Positions 27,318 to 36,511 of a DNA stretch of 64,000 nt are shown here, piece by piece. Numbering within the stretch: position 1 is the first letter of the stretch; every line of letters starts with the position of its first letter. Origin of the DNA: Paenibacillus xylanilyticus (GTDB lineage Bacteria; Bacillota; Bacilli; Paenibacillales; Paenibacillaceae); contig NZ_JABMCB010000187.1 of the NCBI RefSeq assembly GCF_013359935.1, forward strand, positions 124,001-188,000, written 5' to 3'. The position numbers and the translations under genes are program-made. Below the pieces are notes generated by a model. The model did not search any database, had not been told where the DNA came from, and was given only the letters and a program-made list of their open reading frames with translations.

Positions 27318-29333
27318 ATGTTGAAATCAAATGCCATGATTACCATTGATTGCAACAAGATTAGTGAGCATGAAATTAACCCGTATCTGTTTGGACATTT
27401 TGTTGAAGATATCCGTGATCATATGGAGGCGATGCTTGCATACCCATTGAAAGATATGGATTTTGAGAGCGAAGCCGAGTCAAAGACAGCGGTATCAGGA
27501 AGCTGGAGGGCATACACCAACGGAAGAAATACGACATATGCCATAGAAGCTCCTGCACCAAGACATTCAGGCCGCGCTCAGCGCATTCGTCTTCTTAGTG
27601 ACGATGAAGCTTATGCGGGAATTGCTCAGGCAGCAGCGCTGAAAGGACCGATGGAGTACACCCTTCGAATCGTTGCGCGTGCTTCCATTGAACTTCGTTA
27701 TTTGGTTGTGGCTGCCGTCGATAGGCAAACGGAAGAAGTGCTTGGACAGGTTCGGATCGAACTGAAAAGCCATAACTGGCAGAAATATGAGGCCGGTCTT
27801 ACGGTCTTGCGCGCTTGTCCGGATGCGGAAATCCGGTTGTATATTCCGGCCGAACACTCCAGATGGATAGATCACGTATCTACCGGAATGCTCTGGCTTG
27901 ACCATGTGTCACTGCTGCCAGTAGATCACATTGGGCTGGTGAAACGTGAAGTGGTCGAGATGACAAGAGAATTGAATGCAGGCATGATGAGACTCGCAGG
28001 CAACTACATTAGTGCTTATCATTGGGAACATGGCATCGGCCCGGTATTGGAACGACCAATCATGTACAATGAGGCATGGGGTGGATGGACAAGCAAATAT
28101 TTCGGAACAGATGAATTTATCCGTTTTTGCCGTGAGCTTCAGGTCGAACCATTGATCTGCGTGAATGATGGATCGGGTACACCTGAAGAGGCCGCCCAAT
28201 GGATTGAATACTGCAATGGAAGTGTCGATACACCGATGGGGGCTTTGAGGGCAAAAAATGGATCACCAGAGCCTTACCGTGTGAGATATTGGGAGATTGG
28301 GAACGAGGTATGGGGACAATGGCAGGTCGGCAGCTGCACAGCAGAACAATTTGGAGATCGAACGGTACAGTTTGCGAAAAAAATGAAACAAACCGATCCG
28401 TCCATTGTACTACTTGCTTGTGGACACTTTGAGCAGGAATGGAATAAAACGGTTCTTGATCTCGCAGGCGAGCATATCGACTATTTAACCCTGCATCTGT
28501 ATCACGGTTATGGTCCCTTTGGCATGAATCGGGATACACCTGCCGACGATCGTTATAAAGCAATAGTTTCTTATCCCGAATGGACTGGGCACTATATTAA
28601 CCAAACAACAGAGGTCATTGCATCTGCTAACAAGCATCGACATGTAAAATTGGCCATTACCGAATACAACACAATGTATTATCCGAATACGGTTAGAAAA
28701 GGGCTGCCAAATGAACATACACTGGGAGCCGCTGTTGCCAATGCCGCCAATCTGAATGAGATGATTCGCTGTAGTAATATGGTACACATCGGCAGTTACT
28801 CTGATCTGGTTAATGGCTGGCTCGGGGGATGTATACGCGTCGGAGACTTTTATGCCGACCAATACTGTGGCAAACAGGCTGGATGGAGCGGAAAACCGCT
28901 TACCATCTATGGAACCCCAACCTATGAAGTGCTGAAACTATATGCCAATCGGGATATCAAACATATTATACCTGTGCAAGCGGAATGCGGAACATTTTCT
29001 ATTGTTGCACACAGGAAAACGCCGATGGACCTGAGTGCGCTCCCTGATCTGGATGTTGTGGCCGGAACGAATGAGGATCACAGCAAAATCACTTTGTTTA
29101 TTGTAAATCGAAGTTTGGAGCAAGTGACGGTCAAAATCGATCTTCATGCTTTCGAAGCATCCCAAGACACGGTTCTGCACGAAATTACGGGCGATTCTTA
29201 CGACGACATCAACTCTGTATTTCAACCGGATCATATTCGATCTGATGAGTGTGTTGTCCCTGCTCACAAATGGCAGCAAGGTCATGTATTGCGTCCCTTT
29301 TCCATATATGTCCTGGAATTTAATCGGTTATAA
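27318..29333 (+). CDS. Alpha-L-arabinofuranosidase, glycoside hydrolase family 51
   Basis: 671 residues. The GH51 pattern runs from INPYLFGHFVEDIRD at the N-terminus through the TIM barrel with the acid/base Glu in RYWEIGNEVWGQW (about residue 329) and the nucleophile Glu in LAITEYNTMY (about 449), to a C-terminal beta domain. An inserted module at about 75-215 is carbohydrate-binding-like. There is no signal peptide, so it acts inside on imported arabinosyl oligosaccharides. TTGGGGAGG precedes ATG 27318. It is the last gene of the Lpl-type operon, and its enzyme class gives the best hint of the transported sugar. Confidence 0.9.
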   Translation: MLKSNAMITIDCNKISEHEINPYLFGHFVEDIRDHMEAMLAYPLKDMDFESEAESKTAVSGSWRAYTNGRNTTYAIEAPAPRHSGRAQRIRLLSDDEAYAGIAQAAALKGPMEYTLRIVARASIELRYLVVAAVDRQTEEVLGQVRIELKSHNWQKYEAGLTVLRACPDAEIRLYIPAEHSRWIDHVSTGMLWLDHVSLLPVDHIGLVKREVVEMTRELNAGMMRLAGNYISAYHWEHGIGPVLERPIMYNEAWGGWTSKYFGTDEFIRFCRELQVEPLICVNDGSGTPEEAAQWIEYCNGSVDTPMGALRAKNGSPEPYRVRYWEIGNEVWGQWQVGSCTAEQFGDRTVQFAKKMKQTDPSIVLLACGHFEQEWNKTVLDLAGEHIDYLTLHLYHGYGPFGMNRDTPADDRYKAIVSYPEWTGHYINQTTEVIASANKHRHVKLAITEYNTMYYPNTVRKGLPNEHTLGAAVANAANLNEMIRCSNMVHIGSYSDLVNGWLGGCIRVGDFYADQYCGKQAGWSGKPLTIYGTPTYEVLKLYANRDIKHIIPVQAECGTFSIVAHRKTPMDLSALPDLDVVAGTNEDHSKITLFIVNRSLEQVTVKIDLHAFEASQDTVLHEITGDSYDDINSVFQPDHIRSDECVVPAHKWQQGHVLRPFSIYVLEFNRL

Positions 29334-29370
29334 ATGGGACTTCGGACTTGAACTAAAATGTGAATATGTG

Positions 29371-29407
29371 GCCGTTCCCCGAATGTTTCCGGGAAGCGGC
29401 TATTTTA
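29371..29407 (+). terminator. Probable terminator after GH51
   Basis: GCCGTTCCC pairs with GGGAAGCGGC (one bulged G), followed by TATTTTACTT. The stem is good, the T run moderate. Confidence 0.6.
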
Positions 29408-29429
29408 CTTGATTTGTATTAGCGGCAAA

Positions 29430-29855
29430 TCAATTATCAATTAATGCACTTAATTCGGCCTGAAATACCTTTTGATTGTTTTGATTAAACGTTGTGAGTA
29501 ACACAGTAACGATTCCATTGCCCCTGCGTCTTGGCAGGAGGTTGATCACTTCAGCCGTTACATGGAGTTCATCATCCGGGAATACAGGCTTAATAAATTG
29601 GATGTTATTCATTCCCGTGCCGGCCACAACATGCTCCCCGTATACGCCCACTTCAATCCAGAGCTTGAAGGATATGTTCATCGTCTGCATGCCGGATGCA
29701 ATCAGACTTCCGAATCGTCCTTGTTTGGCTTTTTCTTCGTCCAAATGCATATACTGCGGGTCGTACATTTTCGCAAACTCCATAATATCGGTTTTGGACA
29801 GTTTAATCGATTTTGTTTTGTAAACCTGACCTATTGCATACTCGCTATACTTCAA
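29430..29855 (-). CDS. MaoC-like hotdog-fold protein
   Basis: 141 residues, one hotdog domain. The (R)-specific hydratase region is seen in FAKMYDPQYMHLDEEKAKQGRFG and LIASGMQTMNISFKLW, with the Asp...His pair of MaoC dehydratases in YDPQYMHLD. The second half, FIKPVFPDDELHVTAEVI, is the usual dimer strand. It probably hydrates or dehydrates an enoyl- or hydroxyacyl-thioester. It is isolated and convergent with the GH51 operon. No pathway is evident from its neighbours. Confidence 0.8.
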   Translation of the reverse strand: MKYSEYAIGQVYKTKSIKLSKTDIMEFAKMYDPQYMHLDEEKAKQGRFGSLIASGMQTMNISFKLWIEVGVYGEHVVAGTGMNNIQFIKPVFPDDELHVTAEVINLLPRRRGNGIVTVLLTTFNQNNQKVFQAELSALIDN

Positions 29856-29911
29856 TGGGACACCCCTGTTTCTAAAATATGGTTGTAGATGTGGTTGTAG
29901 ATGTTATACAT

Positions 29912-30828
29912 AGGAATTGCTTATTCAATAATAAATCAAAAAGGGCGTTCGTAGCAAAAAGAGCCATGCGATACGAATGGAGACATGAACCAGATGGCGT
30001 GATAAAATGCCAGTGAATGATTTTATTTTTTTCTGATCACAAATGAGAATGGTCTTTTGAGGTGTAATTGTACATGATATGTCCAGTCCGTATTTCTCGG
30101 AATTAGTCAAAGGTATAGAATCGGTTATTATGCATCATGGATACGATATGATCGTATGCAATTCACTCGGTGGAGAACATTCAACTGCTAGCCGCTACAT
30201 CCGGGAAAAAAGAATAGATGGCGCCATTGTAATTGCTCAGAATATTCAAAATAAATTGCTTCTTGAAGCTGCTGAATCAGGATTTCCTATTGTGGTAATG
30301 GATCGGGAACTAAATAATGATCATATTGTAAATGTTCTGATTGATGATGAACAAGGAGGATATGTGGCAACCCGATACCTTCTTGATAAAGGGCACCGTA
30401 CAATAGCCTATATTAATGGAACATTCAGTTCGGATTGCAATCTCCTACGTTATCAGGGTTACTTGAGAGCATTGCACGAAGCGGGTGTTGAAGAAAGGAA
30501 GGAGTGGAGGCTGAGCGGACATTTCACGAAAGAAGGCGGTTATCAAGCGGCCAAATTTCTGATCGAAAATGAGCTTCCATCGGCAGTGTTTTTTGCGAGT
30601 GATGAGATGGCTATTAGCGGGCTAGAGGCATTCCGGGAACATCATATTTCAGTTCCTGAGCAAGTGTCTGTTGTCGGATTCGACAACATACATCTATCTC
30701 ATTATGTGTACCCACCACTTACGACATTTCGTCAACCAAAAACGGATGCTGGCCAACTGGCCGGACATGTACTTATCCAAATGTTAAAGGGAGAAACCGT
30801 GGATTCTTCATACATATTGAATAATTAA
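29912..30828 (+). pseudogene. Decayed LacI-family transcriptional regulator
   Basis: From 30079 an intact 249-codon frame encodes the LacI sugar-binding core: YFSELVKGIESVIMHHGYDM, VLIDDEQGGYVATRYLLDKGHRTIAYING, FFASDEMAISGLEAFRE and SVVGFDNIHLSHYVYPPLTT. No HTH precedes it in frame. Upstream, the relic persists in broken frames: LFNNKS...VAKRAMRYEWRHEPD (29921-29998) matches the linker region after the HTH, and GVIVHDMSSPYF (30061 on) continues the core but has a stop codon just before GVIV. ATG 30079 has no ribosome binding site. It is therefore most likely a disrupted gene. A tandem 12-bp duplication (GGTTGTAGATGT twice, 29881-29904) lies at the damaged 5' end. Confidence 0.8.
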
Positions 30829-30921
30829 TGTGTGGAACGTCATTCCGTTCGCTTCAAGACTAGCGTATAGAAACACCTTTGCTGAAAGATCCAACTTGTT
30901 ACGCTACCATATTGTGTTTGT

Positions 30922-30959
30922 AAAAGTCGCCCGCATGATGAAATGTAGGTGACTTTTTT
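30922..30959 (+). terminator. Rho-independent terminator
   Basis: AAAAGTCGCC pairs with GGTGACTTTT (one G-U pair) over a 15-base loop, followed by Ts. A longer-looped relative of the AGTCGCC terminator series. Confidence 0.65.
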
Positions 30960-31059
30960 CTTGGGTATTATTTATTTTCATTTCCAAGTCGAAAGGAATC
31001 CTGCACTTCATGCATAATATGATTACTAAGGAATTGGTAAATATGGAAAGGGTGATCTG

Positions 31060-31938
31060 ATGGGAGTGCCAACGTTTCTTGAAACAGGTCATATGACAGA
31101 AGGTTTTCCGATCCGGGTAATTCACACAGGTGAACAGTTTAATTTTGCCGCACACTGGCATGAAGAGGTTGAGTTGGTCGTAGTGAATGGAGAACGCGCG
31201 AGAATTGGAGTAAACAATCAAGTCTGTGAGCTGGAACAAGGAGACGTGCTGTTGATCAAACCAGGGGATGTTCACTGTTTTTTGCCGGGTACCGATCATT
31301 TGACCATTATTCTGTTTCGACTGGAATGGTTAACGGGAAACCTCGCAGCGGACAAAGAATCTCAGGAGCTTCGTGAAGTTTTTCATAAAACGACAATCCT
31401 TCCGTCTACCATCTGCAGGGAGAAGAATTTGGGTCATTATATAGATGCCATATCCGATGAAGAGAAACAGCAGCAGCCGGGATACCGATGGATCATGGTT
31501 GCAAGGCTGTACGATCTTATCATTCACTTGTTGCGCACCAAGACACCGACGACACACGAATGCATCTCGGGAGAGCCCTGCACGTCGTCCAAAAGATTTG
31601 AATTCCTTGAATCAGTGTGTGAATACCTGGAGGAACATTATGCCGAACCCGTCAAGCTGGATCAAGTGGCAGAGCACATCAAATTCAGCAAATTTCATGT
31701 ATGCAAGCTGTTTAAGGAGAACAAGGGAGTAACCCTGATGGAATACTTGAACCACTTTCGCATCATCAAATCGGAATGGGCATTATTGTTCAGTCAAGCC
31801 TCCATTTTAGATATCGCAATCGGGCATGGATTTAACAATGTGAGCTCCTATAATCGGTTGTTCAAAAAATATAATGACTGCACGCCGTCCGAATTTCGGA
31901 AGAAGCATCAGACCCACATCACAAAATATGAAGGATGA
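31060..31938 (+). CDS. AraC-family regulator with N-terminal cupin domain
   Basis: 292 residues. The N-terminal cupin carries FNFAAHWHEEVELVVVNGERARI and LEQGDVLLIKPGDVHCFLPG, a sugar-sensing pattern. The C-terminal HTH pair is VKLDQVAEHIKFSKFHVCKLFK and ASILDIAIGHGFNNVSSYNRLFKKY. It lies immediately upstream of, and in the same direction as, a sugar-importer operon and is the likely activator of it. Confidence 0.9.
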   Translation: MGVPTFLETGHMTEGFPIRVIHTGEQFNFAAHWHEEVELVVVNGERARIGVNNQVCELEQGDVLLIKPGDVHCFLPGTDHLTIILFRLEWLTGNLAADKESQELREVFHKTTILPSTICREKNLGHYIDAISDEEKQQQPGYRWIMVARLYDLIIHLLRTKTPTTHECISGEPCTSSKRFEFLESVCEYLEEHYAEPVKLDQVAEHIKFSKFHVCKLFKENKGVTLMEYLNHFRIIKSEWALLFSQASILDIAIGHGFNNVSSYNRLFKKYNDCTPSEFRKKHQTHITKYEG

Positions 31939-31991
31939 TTCACAATATTTGAGGAGAAAGCCCTCTCCAAAATCACTATACTCGAATAAAA

Positions 31992-32005
31992 TGTAAGCGT
32001 TTCCT
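31992..32005 (+). promoter_or_regulatory. cre (CcpA) site, perfect consensus match
   Basis: TGTAAGCGTTTCCT matches TGWAARCGYTWNCW at every position and lies 20 bases before the binding-protein start codon. Confidence 0.7.
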
Positions 32006-32025
32006 TTTATTGAAGGAGGGGGCCC

Positions 32026-33300
32026 ATGAAAAACTTTAGATTGAAATATCTATCCATTATTGCACTTGTAAGCGCAGTGATGATCGTATCCGGTTGTCAG
32101 TCGAAGGGAGAACATGCATCCAAGCAGGAAGAGATTACCGTCTGGAGTTTTACGGATGAAGCGGGTTATGCCATTGAGAAATTCGAAGAGAAGTATCCGG
32201 ACATCAAGGTGAACTTCGTCAACATCCCAGGGAATTTCTATATTACCAAACTGAAATCCGCACTGCAGACGAGGTCGAAAGCTCCTGATGTGTTTATGAT
32301 TGAGAACGCAAATATCAGAGAGCTGATTGATGTTCCTTATTTGGAGAATTTATCTGCATCTCCGTATAACGCCAATGAGCTGATTCCAGAGCAGTATGCA
32401 TTTGTGCAGGCTAATGAGAAGGATAGCGAAGGGAATATTCGCGCCATCGGCTATCAGGGGACACCGGGAGGCATCTATTATCGACGGGATTTGGCCAAGG
32501 AATATTTGGGCACAGATGACCCGCAGAAGGTAGGCGAGCAGATCGATACATGGGAAAAGATATTCGAGATCGGAGAGAAGGTGCAGCAGGCCAGCGGGAA
32601 CAAAGTACATGCACTGGCAAACTGGAATGCCATCTCCAATTCCTATGACGGGATCCCATGGGTGAAGGATGGTAAGCTCGTCATCGACCCAACCTACATG
32701 CAGGTTCTGGATCTGGTTCGGGAAGCTCGTCAGCGGAAGGTGCTGGCCGAATATGAAGAAGGAAGTGCCGGGCATGCCGCTTCAATGCAAAAGGGGGAAG
32801 TCATGTTCTATCCTGGAGCAACCTGGGCACTGCAATACACATTCAAGGCGAACGCACCAGACACCGAAGGCATGTGGGGTCTTGCCCCAGGGCCATCTGC
32901 TTTTAGTGCGGGTGGTACGTATATTGCGATGTACAGCCAAAGTGATAAAAAGGACCTGGCCTGGAAGTTTATTGAGTTTTATAACTTTAACCATGAGTTT
33001 CTGTCTGAGCTGGCGAAGGAACAGGATTATTTTACAAGTAATATGGTTGTCAATGATCAGCTCGCACAATCCGTAACTTCAGCTTATCTGGGAGGACAAA
33101 AGCATTTCGAGTTTTTCTCCGAAGCGGCCAAACAGGTTCCTGTTTATGAGCGAACCAAGTATGACTCCATCATTAACAGTGACATTTATAAAAATGTGCT
33201 CCAGCTGTATCTTAATAACGACATTCAGACCAAGGCAGAAGCGGTGAAGCGAATCAAACGCGATGTTCAATTGAGATTTCCGGAGCTGGAAGTGGATTAG
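32026..33300 (+). CDS. ABC sugar-binding lipoprotein
   Basis: 424 residues, family-1 extracellular solute-binding protein. The lipobox VSGC follows a short hydrophobic signal (Cys at about residue 24). The mature N-terminus ITVWSFTDEAGYAIEKFEEKYPDIKVNFV is the usual first lobe and LAWKFIEFYNF the usual hinge-region block. GGAGGGGG precedes ATG 32026. No glycoside hydrolase follows, so the ligand cannot be inferred from context; a perfect cre site upstream marks it as a carbon-uptake gene. Confidence 0.9.
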   Translation: MKNFRLKYLSIIALVSAVMIVSGCQSKGEHASKQEEITVWSFTDEAGYAIEKFEEKYPDIKVNFVNIPGNFYITKLKSALQTRSKAPDVFMIENANIRELIDVPYLENLSASPYNANELIPEQYAFVQANEKDSEGNIRAIGYQGTPGGIYYRRDLAKEYLGTDDPQKVGEQIDTWEKIFEIGEKVQQASGNKVHALANWNAISNSYDGIPWVKDGKLVIDPTYMQVLDLVREARQRKVLAEYEEGSAGHAASMQKGEVMFYPGATWALQYTFKANAPDTEGMWGLAPGPSAFSAGGTYIAMYSQSDKKDLAWKFIEFYNFNHEFLSELAKEQDYFTSNMVVNDQLAQSVTSAYLGGQKHFEFFSEAAKQVPVYERTKYDSIINSDIYKNVLQLYLNNDIQTKAEAVKRIKRDVQLRFPELEVD

Positions 33301-33348
33301 CTGAGGGAGCGAAAGCTTTTAATCATCCGATGACTGGAGGAACGCATC

Positions 33349-34239
33349 ATGTTTGCCAAATCAATCCGCAAAGACCATTATGGCTACTATTTTATCGCCC
33401 CATTTTTCATTATTTTCACCATTTTTGGACTCTATCCCATTCTATATTCCCTGTATATCAGCTTTACCAACTTTGACGGGATCACTACGCCCGAATTCGT
33501 TGGGGTAGGAAACTATGCTGCAGTTCTGCAAGATCCATTGTTCTATAAAACGCTGTTTAATACACTCTTCATTTGGGGTGTCTCTGTGGTTCCGCAGCTT
33601 ACCGTCTCTCTGATCCTCGCTTTTATCCTGAACGATAAGCTGCTTAAGGGTAGAGACTTTTTCAGAGCCGTATACTTTTTCCCTAACATCGTGACAGCGG
33701 CATCGCTTGGTCTGCTTGTGAGTTTGATATTTGATTGGCAGTCCGGCGGATTGAACCACTTTTTGGTCCAGATTGGGCTGATTGATGACCCGATTAACTG
33801 GAAAAATGATCCGTGGTTTATGCGCCTTATTGTGTCAGCCATTCTGTTCTTTCAATATTTTGGGTACTCCATGGTCATCTACCTTGCTGGCCTTCAGGGG
33901 ATTGATCCGGCATTGCAGGAAGCTGCTCAGATGGATGGCGCAAAGAAGAAGCATATCTTCATCCATATTATCGTTCCGATGCTGCGCCCGATCATTCTGT
34001 TCCAGATGATTACGTCCATCATTGGGGGCATTCAAATTTTCGACCAGCCATTCACATTGACGAATGGAACCGGTGGTCCGGACCGTGCGGCCATGACCAG
34101 TATAATGTATCTGTACAATGTGGCATTCCAAAGTACACGTTTTGGTTACGGGGCAGCCATCGCATTCTGCCTGTTCATTATCATCATTCTCTTGTCCGTC
34201 GTATCCTTCATGATGACCAAGCGGAAGAGCCGTTCATAG
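33349..34239 (+). CDS. ABC sugar permease, MalF-like
   Basis: 296 residues, six TM helices. Family blocks are FGLYPILYSLYISFTNFDGI and the EAA loop LQEAAQMDGAKKKHIFIHIIVPM. TGGAGGAA precedes ATG 33349. It forms the channel with the next gene, 14 bases downstream. Confidence 0.9.
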   Translation: MFAKSIRKDHYGYYFIAPFFIIFTIFGLYPILYSLYISFTNFDGITTPEFVGVGNYAAVLQDPLFYKTLFNTLFIWGVSVVPQLTVSLILAFILNDKLLKGRDFFRAVYFFPNIVTAASLGLLVSLIFDWQSGGLNHFLVQIGLIDDPINWKNDPWFMRLIVSAILFFQYFGYSMVIYLAGLQGIDPALQEAAQMDGAKKKHIFIHIIVPMLRPIILFQMITSIIGGIQIFDQPFTLTNGTGGPDRAAMTSIMYLYNVAFQSTRFGYGAAIAFCLFIIIILLSVVSFMMTKRKSRS

Positions 34240-34253
34240 GGAGGGGGAATTCC

Positions 34254-35135
34254 ATGCAAACTGCTAAATCAATTGAACAACCAAGCGCAGCGATCCAGCA
34301 ATATGCCAGTACAAAGCGGCTTACGGTAGGCAAAGTTATCATCTATTTATTCCTCACGGGTCTGGCCGTGATCTGTATCATTCCATTTTATCTGATGCTT
34401 ATCTATTCCACACATAACAATGCAACTATTGCATCTACATTCACCTTCCTTCCCGGTCCATTTGTAGCGGATAATTATATGAATATGGCCTCCAAAATCA
34501 ATATTTGGCGCGGTTTTGCGAACAGTTTTTTTATTGCCGGAACCTCGACAGTATTGTCATTGTATATCGGTTCACTTACAGCATATGGCTTCGCCAAATT
34601 CAAATTTAAGGGCCGGACCTGGCTGTTCATGTTTTTACTTGCCACGATGATGGTGCCTGGGCAGCTCGCTCTCATCGGGATGTATCGCCTGTTCAGTACG
34701 CTGGGGCTGCTGGACAGCTATGCGGCCATTATTCTACCCGCGGCGGCTAATGCCTTTAACGTATTTTTCATCAAGCAATTTATGGAGAGCAGCATTCCGG
34801 ATGAAATCATTGAATCAGCACGTGTGGACAGTGCAGGGGAGTTTCGCACATTCAATCAGATTGTATTGCCCATTCTGGGGCCAGCCATTTCGGCTCTTGG
34901 CATATTTACTTTTATCGGTTCCTGGAACAACTTTCTCACGCCGCTCGTTCTGTTTTTTTCATTGGATAAATATCCGCTTCCTGTACTGGTTGCACTGGTT
35001 CAGGGGTACTATGGCATGGATTATGGTTTGCTGTATTTGGGGGTTGCGATCTCCATCCTGCCTATTATCATCGTCTTTGCGATATTCTCCAGGCAAATTA
35101 TAGGCAGCGTGGCGCTGGGAGCTGTGAAGGGATAG
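34254..35135 (+). CDS. ABC sugar permease, MalG-like
   Basis: 293 residues, six TM helices, with a short N-terminal extension. The EAA-type loop is IIESARVDSAGEFRTFNQIVLPIL and the C-terminus IIGSVALGAVKG is typical. GGGAGGGGG precedes ATG 34254. It is the last gene of the operon, and as in the other two importers of the window no ATPase gene is present. Confidence 0.9.
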   Translation: MQTAKSIEQPSAAIQQYASTKRLTVGKVIIYLFLTGLAVICIIPFYLMLIYSTHNNATIASTFTFLPGPFVADNYMNMASKINIWRGFANSFFIAGTSTVLSLYIGSLTAYGFAKFKFKGRTWLFMFLLATMMVPGQLALIGMYRLFSTLGLLDSYAAIILPAAANAFNVFFIKQFMESSIPDEIIESARVDSAGEFRTFNQIVLPILGPAISALGIFTFIGSWNNFLTPLVLFFSLDKYPLPVLVALVQGYYGMDYGLLYLGVAISILPIIIVFAIFSRQIIGSVALGAVKG

Positions 35136-35221
35136 ATGCTGTAATAAGAGGGAACGTCAAGGATAATGCTCGCTTACTTGAAATGAGTTATAATGTAAAA
35201 GGCCACAGAATAGAGTATCCC

Positions 35222-35248
35222 TAAGTCGCCATCATGGCGGCTTTTTTC
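35222..35248 (+). terminator. Rho-independent terminator
   Basis: TAAGTCGCC, loop ATCAT, GGCGGCTTTTTT. Ends the third sugar-importer operon; member of the AGTCGCC series. Confidence 0.85.
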
Positions 35249-35364
35249 AGTCCGGGATGATAATTTTAAAAAAATAATGATTAATTCGAATTAATTGCGA
35301 CAAAATGGAGACATTCAGAGTAAAATAACCTATACGATGCAATCAAGACAAGGTGGTAGAAATC

Positions 35365-36297
35365 ATGAATTCATATCAGTTACTAAGTAAGTCCCTGTTT
35401 GACAACTTCCATAAGGACCGTATTCGATATTCTGAACCGATTCGAAACTATACGTATACACGACTTGGCGGGGAAGCCGATATTCTCATGTTCCCTGAAA
35501 CCATAGATGAAGTTGCAATGATTGTGAAGCAGGCAGCTCAGCATGACATTCCGTTGACCATACTGGGATATGGCTCCAACATGATCGTCAGAGATGGAGG
35601 CATCCGGGGGATTACAATCTCGCTGCAGAATCTTAACCAGGTCAGCATTGATGGTCATACCATGACTGCGCAGAGCGGTGCAGCAATTATTGACGTATCG
35701 CGTCAGGCATTAGGCGAGAGTCTAACCGGACTGGAATTTGCATGTGGCATCCCGGGTTCGGTCGGTGGTGCACTCTACATGAATGCCGGAGCATACGGGG
35801 GTCAGATGTCTGATGTGGTCGATTCTGCTGTTGTCGTGACAGAGGTCGGTGAAATCATAACGATGCAGAGCGATGAGCTGCTGCTGGGCTACCGCAAAAG
35901 TGTGTTTATGGGAAAACGGGATATCATCATTGAGGTGAAGTTCAACCTGCAGCCGGGTGATCCGGTGCAGATCAAGGAGAAGATGGATGAACTAACCTAT
36001 GCAAGAGAGTCCAAACAGCCACTGGAGTATGCTTCATGTGGAAGTGTCTTTAAGCGTCCTGAAGGCTATTTCGCGGGCAAATTGATCCAGGATTGCGGAC
36101 TCCAGGGGACGCGGATCGGTGGTGCAGAAGTCTCCCGCAAGCATTCGGGCTTCATCGTGAATGTGGATAATGCAACGGCACAGGATTACATCGACATGAT
36201 TGCGCTCATTCAGGAGAAGGTGAGCAGTCAGTTCAATGTCAACCTGGAGACGGAAGTCGTCATTATCGGCGATGAATTGAATAATGCAAAATGCTGA
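35365..36297 (+). CDS. murB: UDP-N-acetylenolpyruvoylglucosamine reductase (MurB)
   Basis: 310 residues. It catalyses the NADPH-dependent reduction of UDP-GlcNAc-enolpyruvate to UDP-MurNAc in peptidoglycan synthesis. The FAD-binding region shows YTRLGGEADILMFPET and ILGYGSNMIVRDGG; the substrate part has GIPGSVGGALYMNAGAYG, YRKSVFMG and the late YASCGSVFKRPEGYFAG, with the Ser of CGSVF as proton donor. It is the type II form. AAGGTGG precedes ATG 35365; the in-frame GTG at 35353 lies inside that site. Monocistronic, away from other wall genes, so it may be one of two murB copies. Confidence 0.92.
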   Translation: MNSYQLLSKSLFDNFHKDRIRYSEPIRNYTYTRLGGEADILMFPETIDEVAMIVKQAAQHDIPLTILGYGSNMIVRDGGIRGITISLQNLNQVSIDGHTMTAQSGAAIIDVSRQALGESLTGLEFACGIPGSVGGALYMNAGAYGGQMSDVVDSAVVVTEVGEIITMQSDELLLGYRKSVFMGKRDIIIEVKFNLQPGDPVQIKEKMDELTYARESKQPLEYASCGSVFKRPEGYFAGKLIQDCGLQGTRIGGAEVSRKHSGFIVNVDNATAQDYIDMIALIQEKVSSQFNVNLETEVVIIGDELNNAKC

Positions 36298-36330
36298 AAT
36301 ACATGGTGGACGCAAGTCCAAAAATCTCTT

Positions 36331-36361
36331 TAAGTCGCCTTCGGGCGGCTTCTTTTTTTTA
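36331..36361 (+). terminator. Rho-independent terminator
   Basis: TAAGTCGCC, loop TTC, GGGCGGCTTCTTTTTTTT. Ends murB; member of the AGTCGCC series. Confidence 0.85.
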
Positions 36362-36511
36362 CACTTTTTGAAGAAGGACATCCAGATGGAGAATGCGGAT
36401 CATGTTTATCCATATAAATAAATATAACTGGATCGCCCGATTACAAGGCCGCTGTTAAGGGTAAGAGTTGTTAATTAAAGGATACAGCTCATCCATCATA
36501 GGAGGTTAAAC

